Below, piece after piece: positions 1 to 9,270 of a stretch of 64,000 nt of DNA (positions are counted from its first letter, which is position 1; each line of letters starts with the position of its first letter). This DNA comes from Streptomyces sp. RerS4 (lineage in GTDB: Bacteria > Actinomycetota > Actinomycetes > Streptomycetales > Streptomycetaceae). The stretch lies in contig NZ_CP097322.1 in assembly GCF_023515955.1 (NCBI RefSeq), forward strand, positions 2,048,001 to 2,112,000, written 5' to 3'. Made by a program: the position numbers and the translations under genes. Under the pieces are notes generated by a model. The model ran no database searches. It saw only the letters and a program-made list of their open reading frames with translations, and was not told the origin of the DNA.

Positions 1-123
1 ATGAGTTGCTCCTCGTTGTTCTGTCGCACGTGCGGTAGCGCACGCTCGGTCTCATTGTCCCGCACCGGCTCGCGGGTTTCGCCGGCGGGTGGCCGCCGCG
101 CGGGTGGAATCCTCGACGGATCC
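1..123 (-). other. Intergenic, leader of a gene beyond the left edge
   Basis: No credible gene lies here. Read on the minus strand, the segment follows the stop of the Trp-operon membrane protein and ends with GAGGAG followed six bases later by AT at the window edge. That looks like a ribosome binding site and the first two bases of an ATG for the next minus-strand gene. In Streptomyces a short HGxxPAAW-type membrane protein and trpC usually follow at this place, so that is the likely identity, but none of its coding sequence is visible. A small hairpin (CGTGCG, GTAG loop, CGCACG) lies at 29-44. Confidence 0.4.
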
Positions 124-751
124 TCAGCGGGTGGGGTCCTCGCCCCGGTCGAGGGCCTTCCACAGGTCCTCGGGCCGGTCCGGGTCCACCGTCGCCGGCT
201 TCCGACCTCGGGGGCTGCCGTCGCGCTCGTAGCGGCCGCCCATCGCGGGCCAGCTCCGGCCGAAGCGCAGCGCCAGCAGCCCGGCGATGAGGATCAGCAC
301 GGCGCCGGAGGCGGCGACGTAGGGCCACACCGTGTGGCTCAGCTCCGCCACCCGGGCGGCGGTGTCGGCGGTGGCGGTGGCGGCCCGCTCGTCCAGCGCC
401 CGGCGGTCGCCGGCGCCGCCACGGCGGCCAGGGCGGCGCCGAGGCCGCTGAGCGCGAGCAGCGCGGAGACCAGCAGCCGCCGGGGCCCCGTACGGCGAAC
501 ACCGCGACGAGCGCGGCGAGGGCGACGATGGCCAGGGCCGCCGGGAGGCCGGTGACGGCCTGCCCGTCGGCGGTCACCGGCAACGAGCCACCGCCGACGG
601 CGGCGCTGCCCCGGGCCCAGACCCGGCCGGAGGCCAGCAGGACGACGGTGGCACCGAGCGCGCCGAGCAGCAGGGCGACGGCCACGCTGCGGCGACCGCC
701 GCCGCTCTCGGCGGCCTCGGCTTCGTTTCGGGGGTGGGGTACGGCACTCAC
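124..751 (-). pseudogene. Trp-operon-associated membrane protein (TIGR02234-like), two frameshifts
   Basis: The product resembles the small membrane protein that follows trpE in Streptomyces (TIGR02234 family); its biochemical role is unknown. A GTG start at 751, 23 bases after the trpE stop, opens a frame with a hydrophobic helix (VAVALLLGALGATVVLLA) and a second one ending FAVRGP near 488. The expected continuation RRLLVSALLALSGLGAAL is one frame over. The next expected part, GDRRALDERAATATA then AELSHTVWPYVAASGAV, is in a third frame that ends at 124 with DLWKALDRGEDPTR. Both shifts equal one missing base, at about 485-492 and 410-420, inside G/C runs. All the expected segments are present and well conserved, so either this is a very recent double mutation or the assembly lacks two bases. 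As sequenced, no single frame makes the full protein. Confidence 0.75.
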
Positions 752-774
752 GTACCCCACTATCCCCTACGCCC

Positions 775-2265
775 TCAGCCGCGGTGGAGGCGGTTCGCCG
801 CTCCCACGGCGCGGAGCACGGCGGCGGCCTTGTTGCGGCACTCGGCGTCCTCCAGCTCGGGCACCGAGTCGGCGACGACCCCGGCGCCGGCCTGCACGTA
901 CGCCGTCCCGTCGCGCAGCAGCGCGGTGCGGATGGCGATGGCGGTGTCGGAGTCCCCGGCGAAGTCGAGGTAGCCGACGCAGCCGCCGTAGAGGCCGCGC
1001 CGGGAGGGCTCCAGCTCCTCGATGATCTGCATGGCGCGCGGCTTGGGGGCTCCGGAGAGGGTGCCGGCGGGGAAGCAGGCGGTCAGGACGTCGAAGGCGG
1101 TCCTGCCCTCGGCGACCCGGCCGGTGACGGTGGAGACGATGTGCATGACGTGCGAGTACCGCTCGATCGACATGAAGTCGACGACCTCGACGGAGCCCGG
1201 CTCGCAGACCCGCCCGAGGTCGTTGCGGCCCAGGTCGACGAGCATCAGGTGCTCGGCCCGCTCCTTGGGGTCGGCCAGCAGCTCCTCGGCGAGGTCGTGG
1301 TCCTCCTGCGGGGTGGCCCCCCGGTGGCGGGTGCCGGCGATGGGGTGGACCATGGCCCGCCCGTCCTCGACCTTGACGAGCGCCTCTGGGCTGGAGCCGA
1401 CGACGTCGAAGCCGTTCTCGAAGCGGAAGAGGTACATGTACGGGGACGGGTTGGTGGCCCGCAGGACGCGGTAGACGTCGAGCGCGGAGGCCTCGCAGGG
1501 GGTCTCGAACCGCTGCGAGGGCACGACCTGGAAGGCTTCGCCGGCCCGGATGCGTTCCTTGATGTCCTCGACGGCGACGTGGTAGTCCTTCCCGCCCCAC
1601 AGGGCGGTGAAGGGCGGCAGTTCGGAGTCGGGCAGCGCGGCGGGGACGTAGGGGGCGGGGCCGGCGAGGTCGGCCTCCATCGCGTCGAGGCGGGCCACCG
1701 CGTCCGCGTACGCCTCGTCGACGCCGGTGTCGAGGTCGTTGTGGTTGATCGCGTTGGCGATGAGCTGGACCGTGCCGTCCCAGTGGTCGAGGACCGCCAG
1801 GTCGGAGGTGAGCAGCATCGTCAGCTCGGGAAGTTTGAGGTCGTCCTCGGTGTGCTCGCCGATGCGCTCCAGGCGGCGCACGATGTCGTAGCCGAGGTAG
1901 CCGACCATGCCGCCGGTGAAGGGGGGCATGCCGGCCGCGAGGTCGCGGGGGGTGTGCAGGGCCTCGACGGTGGCGCGCAGGGCGTCGAGCGGGTCGCCGT
2001 CCGTGGGGACGCCGACGGGCGGGGTGCCGATCCAGTGCGCCTGGCCGTCCCGCACGGTCAGGGTCGAGTCACTGCGTACGCCGACGAAGGAGTACCGGGA
2101 CCAGGACCGGCCGTTCTCGGCGGACTCCAGGAGGAAGGTGCCGGGGCGCTCGGCGGCCAGCTTGCGGTAGAGCCCGACGGGGGTGTCCCCGTCGGCCAGC
2201 AGCTTGCGGCTCACGGGGATGACGCGGCGGTCGGCCGCGAGCTTGCGGAACGTATCGAGATCCAT
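775..2265 (-). CDS. trpE: Anthranilate synthase component I
   Basis: TrpE makes anthranilate from chorismate, using ammonia supplied by a TrpG glutaminase subunit that is not encoded in this window. It commits chorismate to tryptophan. The 496-residue length matches stand-alone TrpE. The N-terminal lobe carries LLES at residues 45-48, the conserved tryptophan feedback site. The C-terminal chorismate-binding domain shows [46 protein letters not shown] and [17 protein letters not shown]. The ATG start lies 16 bases after hisI, so the two are probably co-transcribed, and the Trp-associated membrane protein follows after 23 bases. Joining hisI and trpE in one unit is usual in Streptomyces. Confidence 0.97.
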   Translation of the reverse strand: MDLDTFRKLAADRRVIPVSRKLLADGDTPVGLYRKLAAERPGTFLLESAENGRSWSRYSFVGVRSDSTLTVRDGQAHWIGTPPVGVPTDGDPLDALRATVEALHTPRDLAAGMPPFTGGMVGYLGYDIVRRLERIGEHTEDDLKLPELTMLLTSDLAVLDHWDGTVQLIANAINHNDLDTGVDEAYADAVARLDAMEADLAGPAPYVPAALPDSELPPFTALWGGKDYHVAVEDIKERIRAGEAFQVVPSQRFETPCEASALDVYRVLRATNPSPYMYLFRFENGFDVVGSSPEALVKVEDGRAMVHPIAGTRHRGATPQEDHDLAEELLADPKERAEHLMLVDLGRNDLGRVCEPGSVEVVDFMSIERYSHVMHIVSTVTGRVAEGRTAFDVLTACFPAGTLSGAPKPRAMQIIEELEPSRRGLYGGCVGYLDFAGDSDTAIAIRTALLRDGTAYVQAGAGVVADSVPELEDAECRNKAAAVLRAVGAANRLHRG

Positions 2266-2281
2266 GGGGTGGGAACCCTAC

Positions 2282-2638
2282 CTAGTCGGCGGCGCTGATC
2301 AGGACATCGGCATCGAAGCAGGTCCGGGCCCCGGTGTGGCAGGCGGCGCCGACCTGGTCGACCTTGACCAGCACGGTGTCGGCGTCGCAGTCGAGGGCGA
2401 CGGACTTCACGTGCTGGAAGTGGCCGGAGGTGTCCCCCTTGACCCAGTACTCCTGGCGGCTGCGGGACCAGTAGGTGCAGCGGCCGGTGGTCAGGGTGCG
2501 GTGCAGGGCCTCGTCGTCCATCCAGCCGAGCATGAGCACCTCACCGGTGTCGTACTGCTGGGCGATGGCCGGGATCAGGCCGTCCGCGGAGCGCTTGAGG
2601 CGAGCGGCGATGGCGGGATCGAGGGAGGACGTACTCAT
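2282..2638 (-). CDS. hisI: Phosphoribosyl-AMP cyclohydrolase
   Basis: HisI opens the adenine ring of phosphoribosyl-AMP, the third step of histidine synthesis, in the cytoplasm. The 118-residue protein has the single-domain form without a fused HisE pyrophosphohydrolase. The diagnostic core is intact: [20 protein letters not shown], the metal ligands in LDCDADTVL and the paired cysteines in [11 protein letters not shown] chose the ATG at 2638 ([10 protein letters not shown]); an upstream in-frame start at 2671 would add 11 untypical residues. It is separated from the main his operon by a plus-strand gene, is divergent from that gene across 92 bases, and heads a short hisI-trpE unit. Confidence 0.96.
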   Translation of the reverse strand: MSTSSLDPAIAARLKRSADGLIPAIAQQYDTGEVLMLGWMDDEALHRTLTTGRCTYWSRSRQEYWVKGDTSGHFQHVKSVALDCDADTVLVKVDQVGAACHTGARTCFDADVLISAAD

Positions 2639-2730
2639 GGGGATCATTGTGCCGCCTGGCGGTGACGGCACGGAGGGTTGTCCGACTGATGGGCGGGCGG
2701 ATGGCGGGGGTCGGCCGTACGCTTGCGCCC

Positions 2731-3363
2731 ATGTCTACCCATGCGAAGCGAGAACGCCTGCTGCTGGCGGACCTGTTGGAGGCGGCGGGCCCGGAGGCGC
2801 CGACGCTGTGCGAAGGCTGGACCGCGCGGGACCTGGCGGCGCACGTGGTGGTGCGCGAGCGGCGGCCGGACGCGGCGGGTGGCCTGCTGCTGAACGTGCT
2901 GAAGACCCGCCTGGACAAGGCGATGGAGGAGTACGCGGCCAAGCCGTACGAGGAACTGATCCAGCTGATCAGGACCGGCCCGCCGAGGATGTCGCTGTAC
3001 TCGCTGAAGCAGATCGACGAGGCGGCGAACGCGGTGGAGTTCTTCGTCCACGCCGAGGACGTACGCCGCGCCCAGCCGGACTGGTCCCCGCGCGAGCTGG
3101 ACCGGGTCTTCTCGGACGCCCTCTGGTTCCGCCTGGAGAAGATCGCCCGCCTGACGGGCCGCCGTTCCCCGGTGGGCCTGGTCCTGCGCCGCCCGGACGG
3201 GCAGACGGCGGTGGCCCACAAGGGCGCCCCGGTGGTCACGGTGACGGGCGAGCCGGGCGAACTGACCCTCTTCTGCTTCGGCCGCCAGGCCGCCGCCGCG
3301 GTGGAACTGGACGGCGACAAGGACTCCATCGCCGCCCTGACGGCGGCCGCCCTGGGCATCTAG
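2731..3363 (+). CDS. TIGR03085-like metal-binding protein (DinB/mycothiol maleylpyruvate isomerase superfamily)
   Basis: This 210-residue protein looks like the actinobacterial TIGR03085 family, whose N-terminal half resembles DinB and mycothiol-dependent maleylpyruvate isomerase proteins. The function is unknown; relatives bind a divalent metal through histidines and often act with a low-molecular-weight thiol. Visible features are [21 protein letters not shown] near residues 28-48 (the conserved helix with a histidine) and a central [17 protein letters not shown] with a second histidine. I chose ATG at 2731 ([11 protein letters not shown]); the longer frame from 2647 would run into the hisI promoter region. 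It sits between hisF and hisI on the opposite strand, interrupting the his genes. Confidence 0.8.
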   Translation: MSTHAKRERLLLADLLEAAGPEAPTLCEGWTARDLAAHVVVRERRPDAAGGLLLNVLKTRLDKAMEEYAAKPYEELIQLIRTGPPRMSLYSLKQIDEAANAVEFFVHAEDVRRAQPDWSPRELDRVFSDALWFRLEKIARLTGRRSPVGLVLRRPDGQTAVAHKGAPVVTVTGEPGELTLFCFGRQAAAAVELDGDKDSIAALTAAALGI

Positions 3364-3370
3364 GCCCAGT

Positions 3371-3443
3371 CCGGGCGGAGCCCGGGAAACGGTGAGGGCG
3401 GGGCGGGGAGAGCCTCCGCGCGGCGGCGACCCCGCCCCCGCCC
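3371..3443. terminator. Hairpins between converging genes
   Basis: Two inverted repeats lie between the stops of the TIGR03085-like gene and hisF. The first is CCGGGC, GGA loop, GCCCGG at 3371-3385, the GGA-loop hairpin seen elsewhere in this window. The second pairs GGGCGGGGCGGGG at 3396-3408 with CCCCGCCCCCGCCC at 3430-3443, with one bulged C. There is no T-run, as usual for Streptomyces terminators. Likely a bidirectional terminator. Confidence 0.5.
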
Positions 3444-3454
3444 GACCCGAGGCG

Positions 3455-4210
3455 CTACCGGACGGGGTGGCCCGCTTCGCGGAGGGCCGACTTGACCTCG
3501 GAGATCCGCAGGTCGCCGAAGTGGAACACCGAGGCGGCCAGCACCGCGTCCGCGCCGGCGGCGATCGCCGGAGGGAAGTCGGACAGCCTGCCCGCACCAC
3601 CCGAGGCGATCACCGGAACCGTCACGTGCTTGCGTACGGCCGCGATCATCTCGACGTCGTAGCCGTCCTTCGTGCCGTCGGCGTCCATCGAGTTGAGCAG
3701 GATCTCCCCGGCGCCCAGTTCGGCGGCCCGGTGCGCCCACTCGACGGCGTCGATGCCGGTGCCCCGGCGGCCGCCGTGGGTCGTGACCTCGAAGGAGCCG
3801 GAGACGGTGCGGCGGGCGTCGACCGACAGGACGAGCACCTGCCGGCCGAAGCGCTCGGCGATCTCCTGGATCAGCTCCGGCCGGGCGATGGCGGCCGTGT
3901 TGACGCCCACCTTGTCCGCGCCGGCCCGCAGCAGCTTGTCCACGTCGTCGGCGGTGCGGACGCCGCCGCCCACCGTCAGCGGGATGAAGACCTGTTCGGC
4001 GGTGCGCCGGACCACGTCGTAGGTGGTCTCGCGGTTGCCGGAGGAGGCGGTGATGTCGAGGAAGGTCAGCTCGTCGGCGCCCTCGGCGTCGTAGAGCTTG
4101 GCCATCTCCACCGGGTCCCCGGCGTCGCGCAGGTTCTGGAAGTTGACGCCCTTGACGACCCGGCCGTTGTCCACGTCCAGGCAGGGGATCACGCGTACGG
4201 CGAGGCTCAT
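3455..4210 (-). CDS. hisF: Imidazole glycerol phosphate synthase cyclase subunit
   Basis: HisF is the (beta/alpha)8 barrel that uses ammonia from HisH to turn PRFAR into imidazole glycerol phosphate and AICAR. The 251-residue length is standard. The two catalytic aspartates are visible: one in [15 protein letters not shown] at the N terminus (Asp12) and one in VLSVDARR near residue 130. Phosphate-binding glycines appear in [15 protein letters not shown] and [13 protein letters not shown]. The ATG at 4210 overlaps the ridA stop as ATGA, so translation is coupled. It is the last gene of the main his operon; hairpins follow at 3396-3443. Confidence 0.97.
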   Translation of the reverse strand: MSLAVRVIPCLDVDNGRVVKGVNFQNLRDAGDPVEMAKLYDAEGADELTFLDITASSGNRETTYDVVRRTAEQVFIPLTVGGGVRTADDVDKLLRAGADKVGVNTAAIARPELIQEIAERFGRQVLVLSVDARRTVSGSFEVTTHGGRRGTGIDAVEWAHRAAELGAGEILLNSMDADGTKDGYDVEMIAAVRKHVTVPVIASGGAGRLSDFPPAIAAGADAVLAASVFHFGDLRISEVKSALREAGHPVR

Positions 4211-4587
4211 GCGGACGGCTCCCGGTACGCCTCGACCTCCACCTCGACGACCATGCTCGGGTCGACGAAGCCGGAGACGATGATCATGGACGCGGCGGGG
4301 CGGACGGCGTCGAAGAGGAGCTTGTGGGCGCGGCCCACCTCCTCCACGTCCCGGGCGTGCGTCAGGTACATGCGGGTGCGGACCACGTCCTCGGGGCCGA
4401 GACCGGCCTGCGCGAGGGCCTTGAACGCGACGCCGAAGGCGGCCACGGTCTGGTCGTACGGGCCGCCCGCGTCGCCTGCGGTGCAGCCGGAGACCAGGAC
4501 GAGGCCGTTGCCGAGCTGCACGGCGCGGGAGTAGCCGATGACGTCCTCGTAGGGGCCGCCGGAGGAGATACGACGTACGGAGCTCAT
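4207..4587 (-). CDS. ridA: RidA family protein (enamine/imine deaminase-like)
   Basis: RidA-family proteins hydrolyse reactive enamine or imine intermediates, such as 2-aminoacrylate released by PLP enzymes. This 126-residue protein has the fold signature: [15 protein letters not shown], an [27 protein letters not shown] segment, and the end [22 protein letters not shown]. The arginine that binds the substrate carboxylate in active members is plausibly the one in VVRTRMYLT. It is inserted between priA and hisF with ATGA overlaps on both sides, so it is made in step with them. Its substrate is unknown; that it clears an intermediate of the His pathway or of PLP enzymes such as HisC is only inference. 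Confidence 0.88.
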   Translation of the reverse strand: MSSVRRISSGGPYEDVIGYSRAVQLGNGLVLVSGCTAGDAGGPYDQTVAAFGVAFKALAQAGLGPEDVVRTRMYLTHARDVEEVGRAHKLLFDAVRPAASMIIVSGFVDPSMVVEVEVEAYREPSA

Positions 4588-5312
4588 GCGGAGACCACCT
4601 TCAGGGCTTCTTCCAGGGTGAAGGCCTTGGCGTACAGGGCCTTGCCGACGATCGCGCCCTCGACGCCCTGCGGAACCAGCTCGGAGAGCGCGCGCAGGTC
4701 GTCCAGGGAGGAGATGCCGCCGGAGGCTACGACGGGCCGGTCGGTGGCGGCGCAGACGTTCCTCAGCAGCTCCAGGTTGGGGCCGGTCAGCGTGCCGTCC
4801 TTGCCGATGTCGGTGACGACGTAGCGGGCGCAGCCCTCGGAGTCCAGGCGGGCGAGGGTCTCGTAGAGGTCGCCGCCCTCGCTGGTCCAGCCGCGGCCCT
4901 TGAGGGTGGTGCCGCGGACGTCGAGGCCGATGGCGATCTTGTCGCCGTGCTCGGCGATGGCCCTGGCGGCCCACTCGGGGGTCTCCAGGGCGGCGGTGCC
5001 GAGGTTGACGCGGGTGCAGCCGGTGGCGAGGGCGGCGGCGAGGGAGGCGTCGTCGCGGATGCCGCCGGACAGCTCGACCTTGATGTCCATGGCGCGGGTG
5101 ATCTCGGCGACCAGGGCGCGATTGTCGCCGGTGCCGAAGGCGGCGTCCAGGTCGACGAGGTGCAGCCACTCGGCGCCGGCGCGCTGCCAGGCGAGGGCGG
5201 CCTCCAGCGGGGAGCCGTAGGAGGTCTCACTGCCGGAGACGCCGTGGACGAGGCGTACGGCCTGGCCGTCGCGGACGTCGACGGCGGGGAGGAGCTCAAG
5301 GGGCTTCGGCAT
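4584..5312 (-). CDS. priA: Phosphoribosyl isomerase A (bifunctional HisA/TrpF)
   Basis: In Streptomyces and mycobacteria PriA isomerises both ProFAR (histidine, HisA reaction) and phosphoribosyl anthranilate (tryptophan, TrpF reaction), because these genomes lack a separate trpF. The 242-residue protein is a (beta/alpha)8 barrel. The first catalytic aspartate is Asp12 in [18 protein letters not shown] and the second is in [16 protein letters not shown] near residue 131. The phosphate site shows [13 protein letters not shown] and [13 protein letters not shown]. Its ATG overlaps the hisH stop as TGATG and its stop overlaps ridA. The dual function is known for the family and not proven by this sequence. 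Confidence 0.95.
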   Translation of the reverse strand: MPKPLELLPAVDVRDGQAVRLVHGVSGSETSYGSPLEAALAWQRAGAEWLHLVDLDAAFGTGDNRALVAEITRAMDIKVELSGGIRDDASLAAALATGCTRVNLGTAALETPEWAARAIAEHGDKIAIGLDVRGTTLKGRGWTSEGGDLYETLARLDSEGCARYVVTDIGKDGTLTGPNLELLRNVCAATDRPVVASGGISSLDDLRALSELVPQGVEGAIVGKALYAKAFTLEEALKVVSA

Positions 5313-5962
5313 CAGAGGGTCTCGATCCAGTTGGTGAGGAGCTGGGCGCCTGTGTCGCCGGACTTCTCCGGGTGGAACTGGGTGGCCCACAGGGCCCCGT
5401 TCTCCACGGCCGCGACGAACCGCTCGCCGTGCGTGGCCCAGGTGACCTTCGGGCCCTTGATCCTGGGGTTGGTGACTTCCAGGCTCCAGTCGTGCGCCGC
5501 GTAGGAGTGCACGAAGTAGAAGCGGGCGTCGGCGTCGAGGCCCGCGAAGGCCTGGCTGTCGGCGGGCGCCTCGACGGTGTTCCAGCCCATGTGGGGGACG
5601 ACGGGGGCCTTGAGCGGGCCGACGGTGCCGGGCCACTCGTCGAGGCCCTCGGTCTCCACGCCGTGCTCGATGCCGCGTTCGAAGAGGATCTGCATGCCGA
5701 CGCAGATGCCCATGACGGGACGGCCACCGGAGAGCCGGCGGCCGATGATCCAGTCGCCGCGGGCGTCCTTGAGCCCCTGCATGCAGGCGGAGAAGGCGCC
5801 GACGCCGGGCACGAGGAGCCCGTCGGCGTCCATGGCCTTGTCATAGTCGCGGGTGATCTCGACGTCCGCGCCGACGCGCGCGAGCGCCCGCTCGGCGGAG
5901 CGTACGTTTCCGAAGCCGTAGTCGAAGACGACGACGTTCTTGGTGGGGCGGACTGCGCTCAT
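5312..5962 (-). CDS. hisH: Imidazole glycerol phosphate synthase glutaminase subunit
   Basis: HisH is a class I glutamine amidotransferase that releases ammonia from glutamine and channels it into HisF. The 216-residue protein has the nucleophile elbow [13 protein letters not shown] with the catalytic cysteine, and the His-Glu pair in [11 protein letters not shown] near the C terminus. The oxyanion-strand signature [16 protein letters not shown] is also present. The ATG at 5962 overlaps the stop of the preceding small membrane gene (ATGA), and its stop overlaps priA. It sits three genes upstream of its partner hisF in the same coupled operon. Confidence 0.97.
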   Translation of the reverse strand: MSAVRPTKNVVVFDYGFGNVRSAERALARVGADVEITRDYDKAMDADGLLVPGVGAFSACMQGLKDARGDWIIGRRLSGGRPVMGICVGMQILFERGIEHGVETEGLDEWPGTVGPLKAPVVPHMGWNTVEAPADSQAFAGLDADARFYFVHSYAAHDWSLEVTNPRIKGPKVTWATHGERFVAAVENGALWATQFHPEKSGDTGAQLLTNWIETL

Positions 5963-6126
5963 TCCCAGATTCCTTGGATTCGCAGGACTCCGGCGGCGAG
6001 GGACAGCGCGGAGGCGAGGGCGAGCAGGATGACGACCGACCTGGGCATCTTCTGCTTCTGGAAGGAGTAGACGCCCCCGGCCAGGAACAGGCCGAGGACG
6101 ATCAGGATGGTGTTGAGGCCGTTCAC
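5959..6126 (-). CDS. Small two-helix membrane protein in the his operon
   Basis: A 55-residue protein starting with GTG at 6126 (product begins [14 protein letters not shown]). It has two predicted membrane helices, [17 protein letters not shown] and [19 protein letters not shown], joined by a basic loop QKQKMPR. The GTG lies two bases after the hisB stop, and the gene overlaps hisH by ATGA, so it is translated as part of the his operon. Small membrane genes occur at this position in Streptomyces, but I know of no assigned function. Longer upstream frames read through hisB and are not credible. Confidence 0.78.
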   Translation of the reverse strand: MNGLNTILIVLGLFLAGGVYSFQKQKMPRSVVILLALASALSLAAGVLRIQGIWE

Positions 6127-6128
6127 TG

Positions 6129-6722
6129 CTAGAGGGCGCCCTTCGTGGACGGAAGGATGCCCGCGGCGCGCGGGTCGAACTCGGCGGCGTAGCGCAGGGC
6201 GCGGGCGAGGGCCTTGAACTGGCACTCCACGATGTGGTGGGCGTTGCGGCCGTACGGGACGTGGATGTGCAGGGCGATCTGGGCCTGCGCCACGAAGGAC
6301 TCGAAGATGTGCCGGGTCATCGTGGTGTCGTACTCGCCGATCATCGGCGCCATGTTCTCGGGCTCGGTGTGCACGAGGTAGGGGCGGCCCGACAGGTCGA
6401 CGGTGACCTGGGCGAGGGACTCGTCCAGGGGCACGGTGCAGTTGCCGAAGCGGTAGATGCCGACCTTGTCGCCGAGGGCCTGCTTGAAGGCGGCGCCCAG
6501 CGCGAGCGCGGTGTCCTCGATGGTGTGGTGGCTGTCGATGTGCAGGTCGCCGTCGGTCTTGACGGTGAGGTCGAAGAGGCCGTGGCGGCCGAGCTGGTCG
6601 AGCATGTGGTCGTAGAAGCCCACGCCCGTGGAGACGTCGACCTTGCCGGTGCCGTCGAGGTTTATCTCGACGAGGACAGAGGTCTCCTTCGTGGTCCGTT
6701 CGACCCGTCCGATGCGGCTCAT
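6129..6722 (-). CDS. hisB: Imidazoleglycerol-phosphate dehydratase
   Basis: HisB removes water from imidazole glycerol phosphate to give imidazole acetol phosphate. The 197-residue form contains only the dehydratase domain, without the fused histidinol phosphatase of enterobacteria. The manganese-binding motifs are clear: [34 protein letters not shown], and in the second half [18 protein letters not shown] with [19 protein letters not shown]. The ATG at 6722 overlaps the hisC stop. The amino-terminal [14 protein letters not shown] is the usual actinobacterial start. Confidence 0.97.
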   Translation of the reverse strand: MSRIGRVERTTKETSVLVEINLDGTGKVDVSTGVGFYDHMLDQLGRHGLFDLTVKTDGDLHIDSHHTIEDTALALGAAFKQALGDKVGIYRFGNCTVPLDESLAQVTVDLSGRPYLVHTEPENMAPMIGEYDTTMTRHIFESFVAQAQIALHIHVPYGRNAHHIVECQFKALARALRYAAEFDPRAAGILPSTKGAL

Positions 6723-7825
6723 GCCTGCTGCTCCTTCTTCAGTGCGCGAACCGCTTCCAGGAACGCGTCGTTCTCTGCCGGGGTGCCGGCGGTGACGCGC
6801 AGCCACCCCGGTACGCCGTTGTCCCGGACCAGGACGCCCTGGTCGAGGATCCGCTGCCAGGCGGTGTGGGAGTCCGCGAACCTGCCGAACTGGATGAAGT
6901 TCGCGTCGGACTCGGTGACCTCGTAGCCGATCTCCCGCAGCTCGGTGACCAGGCGGTCCCGTTCGGCCTTGAGCTGTTCGACGTAGCCGAGCAGGGTGTC
7001 GGTGTGTTCCAGGGCGGCCAGCGCGGTCGCCTGGGTGACGGCCGACAGGTGGTACGGCAGGCGCACCAGCTGGACGGCGTCGACCACGGCGGGGTGCGCG
7101 GCGAGGTAGCCCAGGCGCAGGCCGGCGGCGCCGAAGGCCTTGGACATGGTCCGGGAGATCACCAGGTTCGGCCGGCCCTCGATGAGGGGCAGGAGCGAGT
7201 CCCGGTGGCTGAACTCCACGTACGCCTCGTCCACGACGACCAGCGACGGCTTGGCCGCCTGCGCGGCCTCGTAGAGGGCGAGGACGGTCTCGGCCTCGAC
7301 GGCCGTGCCGGTGGGGTTGTTGGGCGAGGTGATGAAGACGACGTCCGGGCGGTGGGCGGCGATGGCCTGCTCGGCGGCGGCCACGTCGATGGTGAAGTCG
7401 TCCCGGCGCGGGCCGGAGATCCAGCCGGTGCCGGTGCCCCGGGCGATCAGGGCGTGCATCGAGTACGAGGGCTCGAAGCCGATCGCGGTGCGGCCGGGGC
7501 CGCCGAAGGTCTGGAGCAGCTGTTGGAGGACCTCGTTGGAGCCGTTGGCGGCCCAGACGTTCTCCCGGGCGACGGGGTGCCCGCCGGTCCGGGTGAGGTA
7601 CTTCGCCAGCTCGGTGCGCAGCTCCACGGCGTCGCGGTCGGGGTAGCGGTTGAGGGTGCGGGCGGCCTCGGCGACGCGTTCGGCGATGCGCCGCACGAGG
7701 GGCTCGGGCAGCTCGTACGGGTTCTCGTTGGTGTTCAGCTGGACGGGCACGTCGAGCTGCGGGGCGCCGTACGGGGACTTGCCGCGCAGCTCGTCGCGGA
7801 TGGGGAGGTCGTCGATACCGGTCAT
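6719..7825 (-). CDS. hisC: Histidinol-phosphate aminotransferase
   Basis: HisC is a PLP-dependent class I/II aminotransferase that converts imidazole acetol phosphate to histidinol phosphate with glutamate as donor. The 368-residue protein shows [15 protein letters not shown], the cofactor loop [19 protein letters not shown], the ribbon [22 protein letters not shown] and the Schiff-base lysine in [17 protein letters not shown]. The ATG at 7825 overlaps the hisD stop as ATGA. In some actinobacteria HisC also transaminates aromatic keto acids; the sequence does not decide this. Confidence 0.97.
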   Translation of the reverse strand: MTGIDDLPIRDELRGKSPYGAPQLDVPVQLNTNENPYELPEPLVRRIAERVAEAARTLNRYPDRDAVELRTELAKYLTRTGGHPVARENVWAANGSNEVLQQLLQTFGGPGRTAIGFEPSYSMHALIARGTGTGWISGPRRDDFTIDVAAAEQAIAAHRPDVVFITSPNNPTGTAVEAETVLALYEAAQAAKPSLVVVDEAYVEFSHRDSLLPLIEGRPNLVISRTMSKAFGAAGLRLGYLAAHPAVVDAVQLVRLPYHLSAVTQATALAALEHTDTLLGYVEQLKAERDRLVTELREIGYEVTESDANFIQFGRFADSHTAWQRILDQGVLVRDNGVPGWLRVTAGTPAENDAFLEAVRALKKEQQA

Positions 7826-9144
7826 GCGTTGGGGACCTTCCATCCGAAGCGGGCCTTGAGCGCCGCCCCGTGCGCCGGCAGGTCCTCGGCCTCGGCCAGG
7901 GTCACCACGTGGTGGGTGACCTCGGCGAGGGCGTCGCGCGTGTAGTCGACGATGTGGATGCCGCGCAGGAACGACTGCACGGACAGGCCCGAGGAGTGGC
8001 AGGCGCAGCCGCCGGTGGGCAGGACGTGGTTCGAGCCGGCGCAGTAGTCGCCGAGGGAGACCGGGGCCCAGGGGCCGACGAAGATCGCGCCGGCGTTGCG
8101 GACGCGGGCGGCCAGGGCGGCGGCGTCGGCGGTCTGGATCTCCAGGTGCTCGGCGCCGTACGCGTCGACCACCTTGAGGCCGTCCTCCAGGTCGTCCACG
8201 AGCACGATCGCGGACTGCCTGCCGGCGAGGGCGGGCTTGATGCGGTCCTCGACGTGCTTGGTCGCGGCGACCTGGGTCTCCAGCTCCTTCGCGACGGCGG
8301 CCGCGAGGTCCTCGGAGTCGGTGACGAGCACGGCGGCGGCCAGCGGGTCGTGCTCGGCCTGGCTGATCAGGTCGGCGGCGACGTGCACGGGGTCGGCGGT
8401 GGAGTCCGCGAGGACGGCGATCTCGGTCGGGCCGGCCTCGGTGTCGATGCCGATCTTCCCGGTGAAGTAGCGCTTGGCGGCGGCGACCCAGATGTTGCCG
8501 GGGCCGGTCACCATGTTGACCGGCAGGCAGTCCTCCGTGCCGTACGCGAACATGGCGACGGCCACCGCGCCGCCGACGGCGTACACCTCGTCCACGCCGA
8601 GGAGGGCGCAGGCGGCGAGGATCGTCGGGTGCGGCAGGCCGCCGAACTCCCTCTGCGGCGGGGACGCCAGCGCGATCGACTCGACGCCCGCCTCCTGCGC
8701 CGGGACGACGTTCATCACGACGGACGACGGGTACACCGAGCGGCCGCCCGGGGCGTAGAGGCCCACGCGCTCGACGGGAACCCACTTCTCCGTCACCGTG
8801 CCGCCGGGGACCACCTGGGTGGTGTGCTCGGTGCGACGCTGGTTGCGGTGCACGATCCGGGCGCGGCGGATCGACTCCTCCAGGGCGGCGCGGACGGCCG
8901 GGTCCAGCTGCTCCAGGGCGGTCGCGAGGGCCTCCGCGGGCACGCGGACCTGCGTGAGCTCCACCCCGTCGAACTTCCGCGCGTACTCGATCAGCGCCGC
9001 GGTGCCACGATGATGGACGTCCTCGCAGATGGGCCGCACCTTCTCCAGGGCGGCTTCCACGTCGAACTCGGCACGGGGCAGCAGATCGCGCAGGGCGCCA
9101 CCCTCGGGGAGGGCGTCACCGCGCAGGTCGATACGAGAGATCAC
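7822..9144 (-). CDS. hisD: Histidinol dehydrogenase
   Basis: HisD oxidises histidinol to histidine in two NAD-dependent steps, the last reactions of the pathway. The 440-residue length is typical. Landmarks are [38 protein letters not shown], the zinc and substrate region [20 protein letters not shown] and the C-terminal [15 protein letters not shown] end. It starts with GTG at 9144, the first gene of the coupled his operon. It is divergent from the next gene across 126 bases that contain a strong palindrome at 9182-9204. Confidence 0.97.
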   Translation of the reverse strand: MISRIDLRGDALPEGGALRDLLPRAEFDVEAALEKVRPICEDVHHRGTAALIEYARKFDGVELTQVRVPAEALATALEQLDPAVRAALEESIRRARIVHRNQRRTEHTTQVVPGGTVTEKWVPVERVGLYAPGGRSVYPSSVVMNVVPAQEAGVESIALASPPQREFGGLPHPTILAACALLGVDEVYAVGGAVAVAMFAYGTEDCLPVNMVTGPGNIWVAAAKRYFTGKIGIDTEAGPTEIAVLADSTADPVHVAADLISQAEHDPLAAAVLVTDSEDLAAAVAKELETQVAATKHVEDRIKPALAGRQSAIVLVDDLEDGLKVVDAYGAEHLEIQTADAAALAARVRNAGAIFVGPWAPVSLGDYCAGSNHVLPTGGCACHSSGLSVQSFLRGIHIVDYTRDALAEVTHHVVTLAEAEDLPAHGAALKARFGWKVPNA

Positions 9145-9181
9145 GTCCCAATTCTCTCAGACCGCTCACCGCCACCGTCCG

Positions 9182-9204
9182 CCCGTATCACTGGCTGATA
9201 CGGG
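9182..9204. promoter_or_regulatory. Palindrome in the hisD divergent promoter region
   Basis: CCCGTATCA and TGATACGGG form a perfect 9-base inverted repeat around a 5-base spacer (CTGGC). It sits 38 bases upstream of the hisD start and 66 bases upstream of the divergent membrane-protein gene. The symmetry and place suggest an operator for a dimeric repressor or activator; no known Streptomyces regulator consensus was recognised. A terminator role is unlikely because no gene ends here. Confidence 0.5.
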
Positions 9205-9270
9205 TCCCGGATGTCACCGCCGCCCCTTAGCGTTCCCCTACACGCATGTGAACAGCGGAGGGGGGCCGCC

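Noticed and set aside
784..2298. 504-codon open frame opposite trpE
   Set aside because: Antisense shadow of a clearly identified gene.
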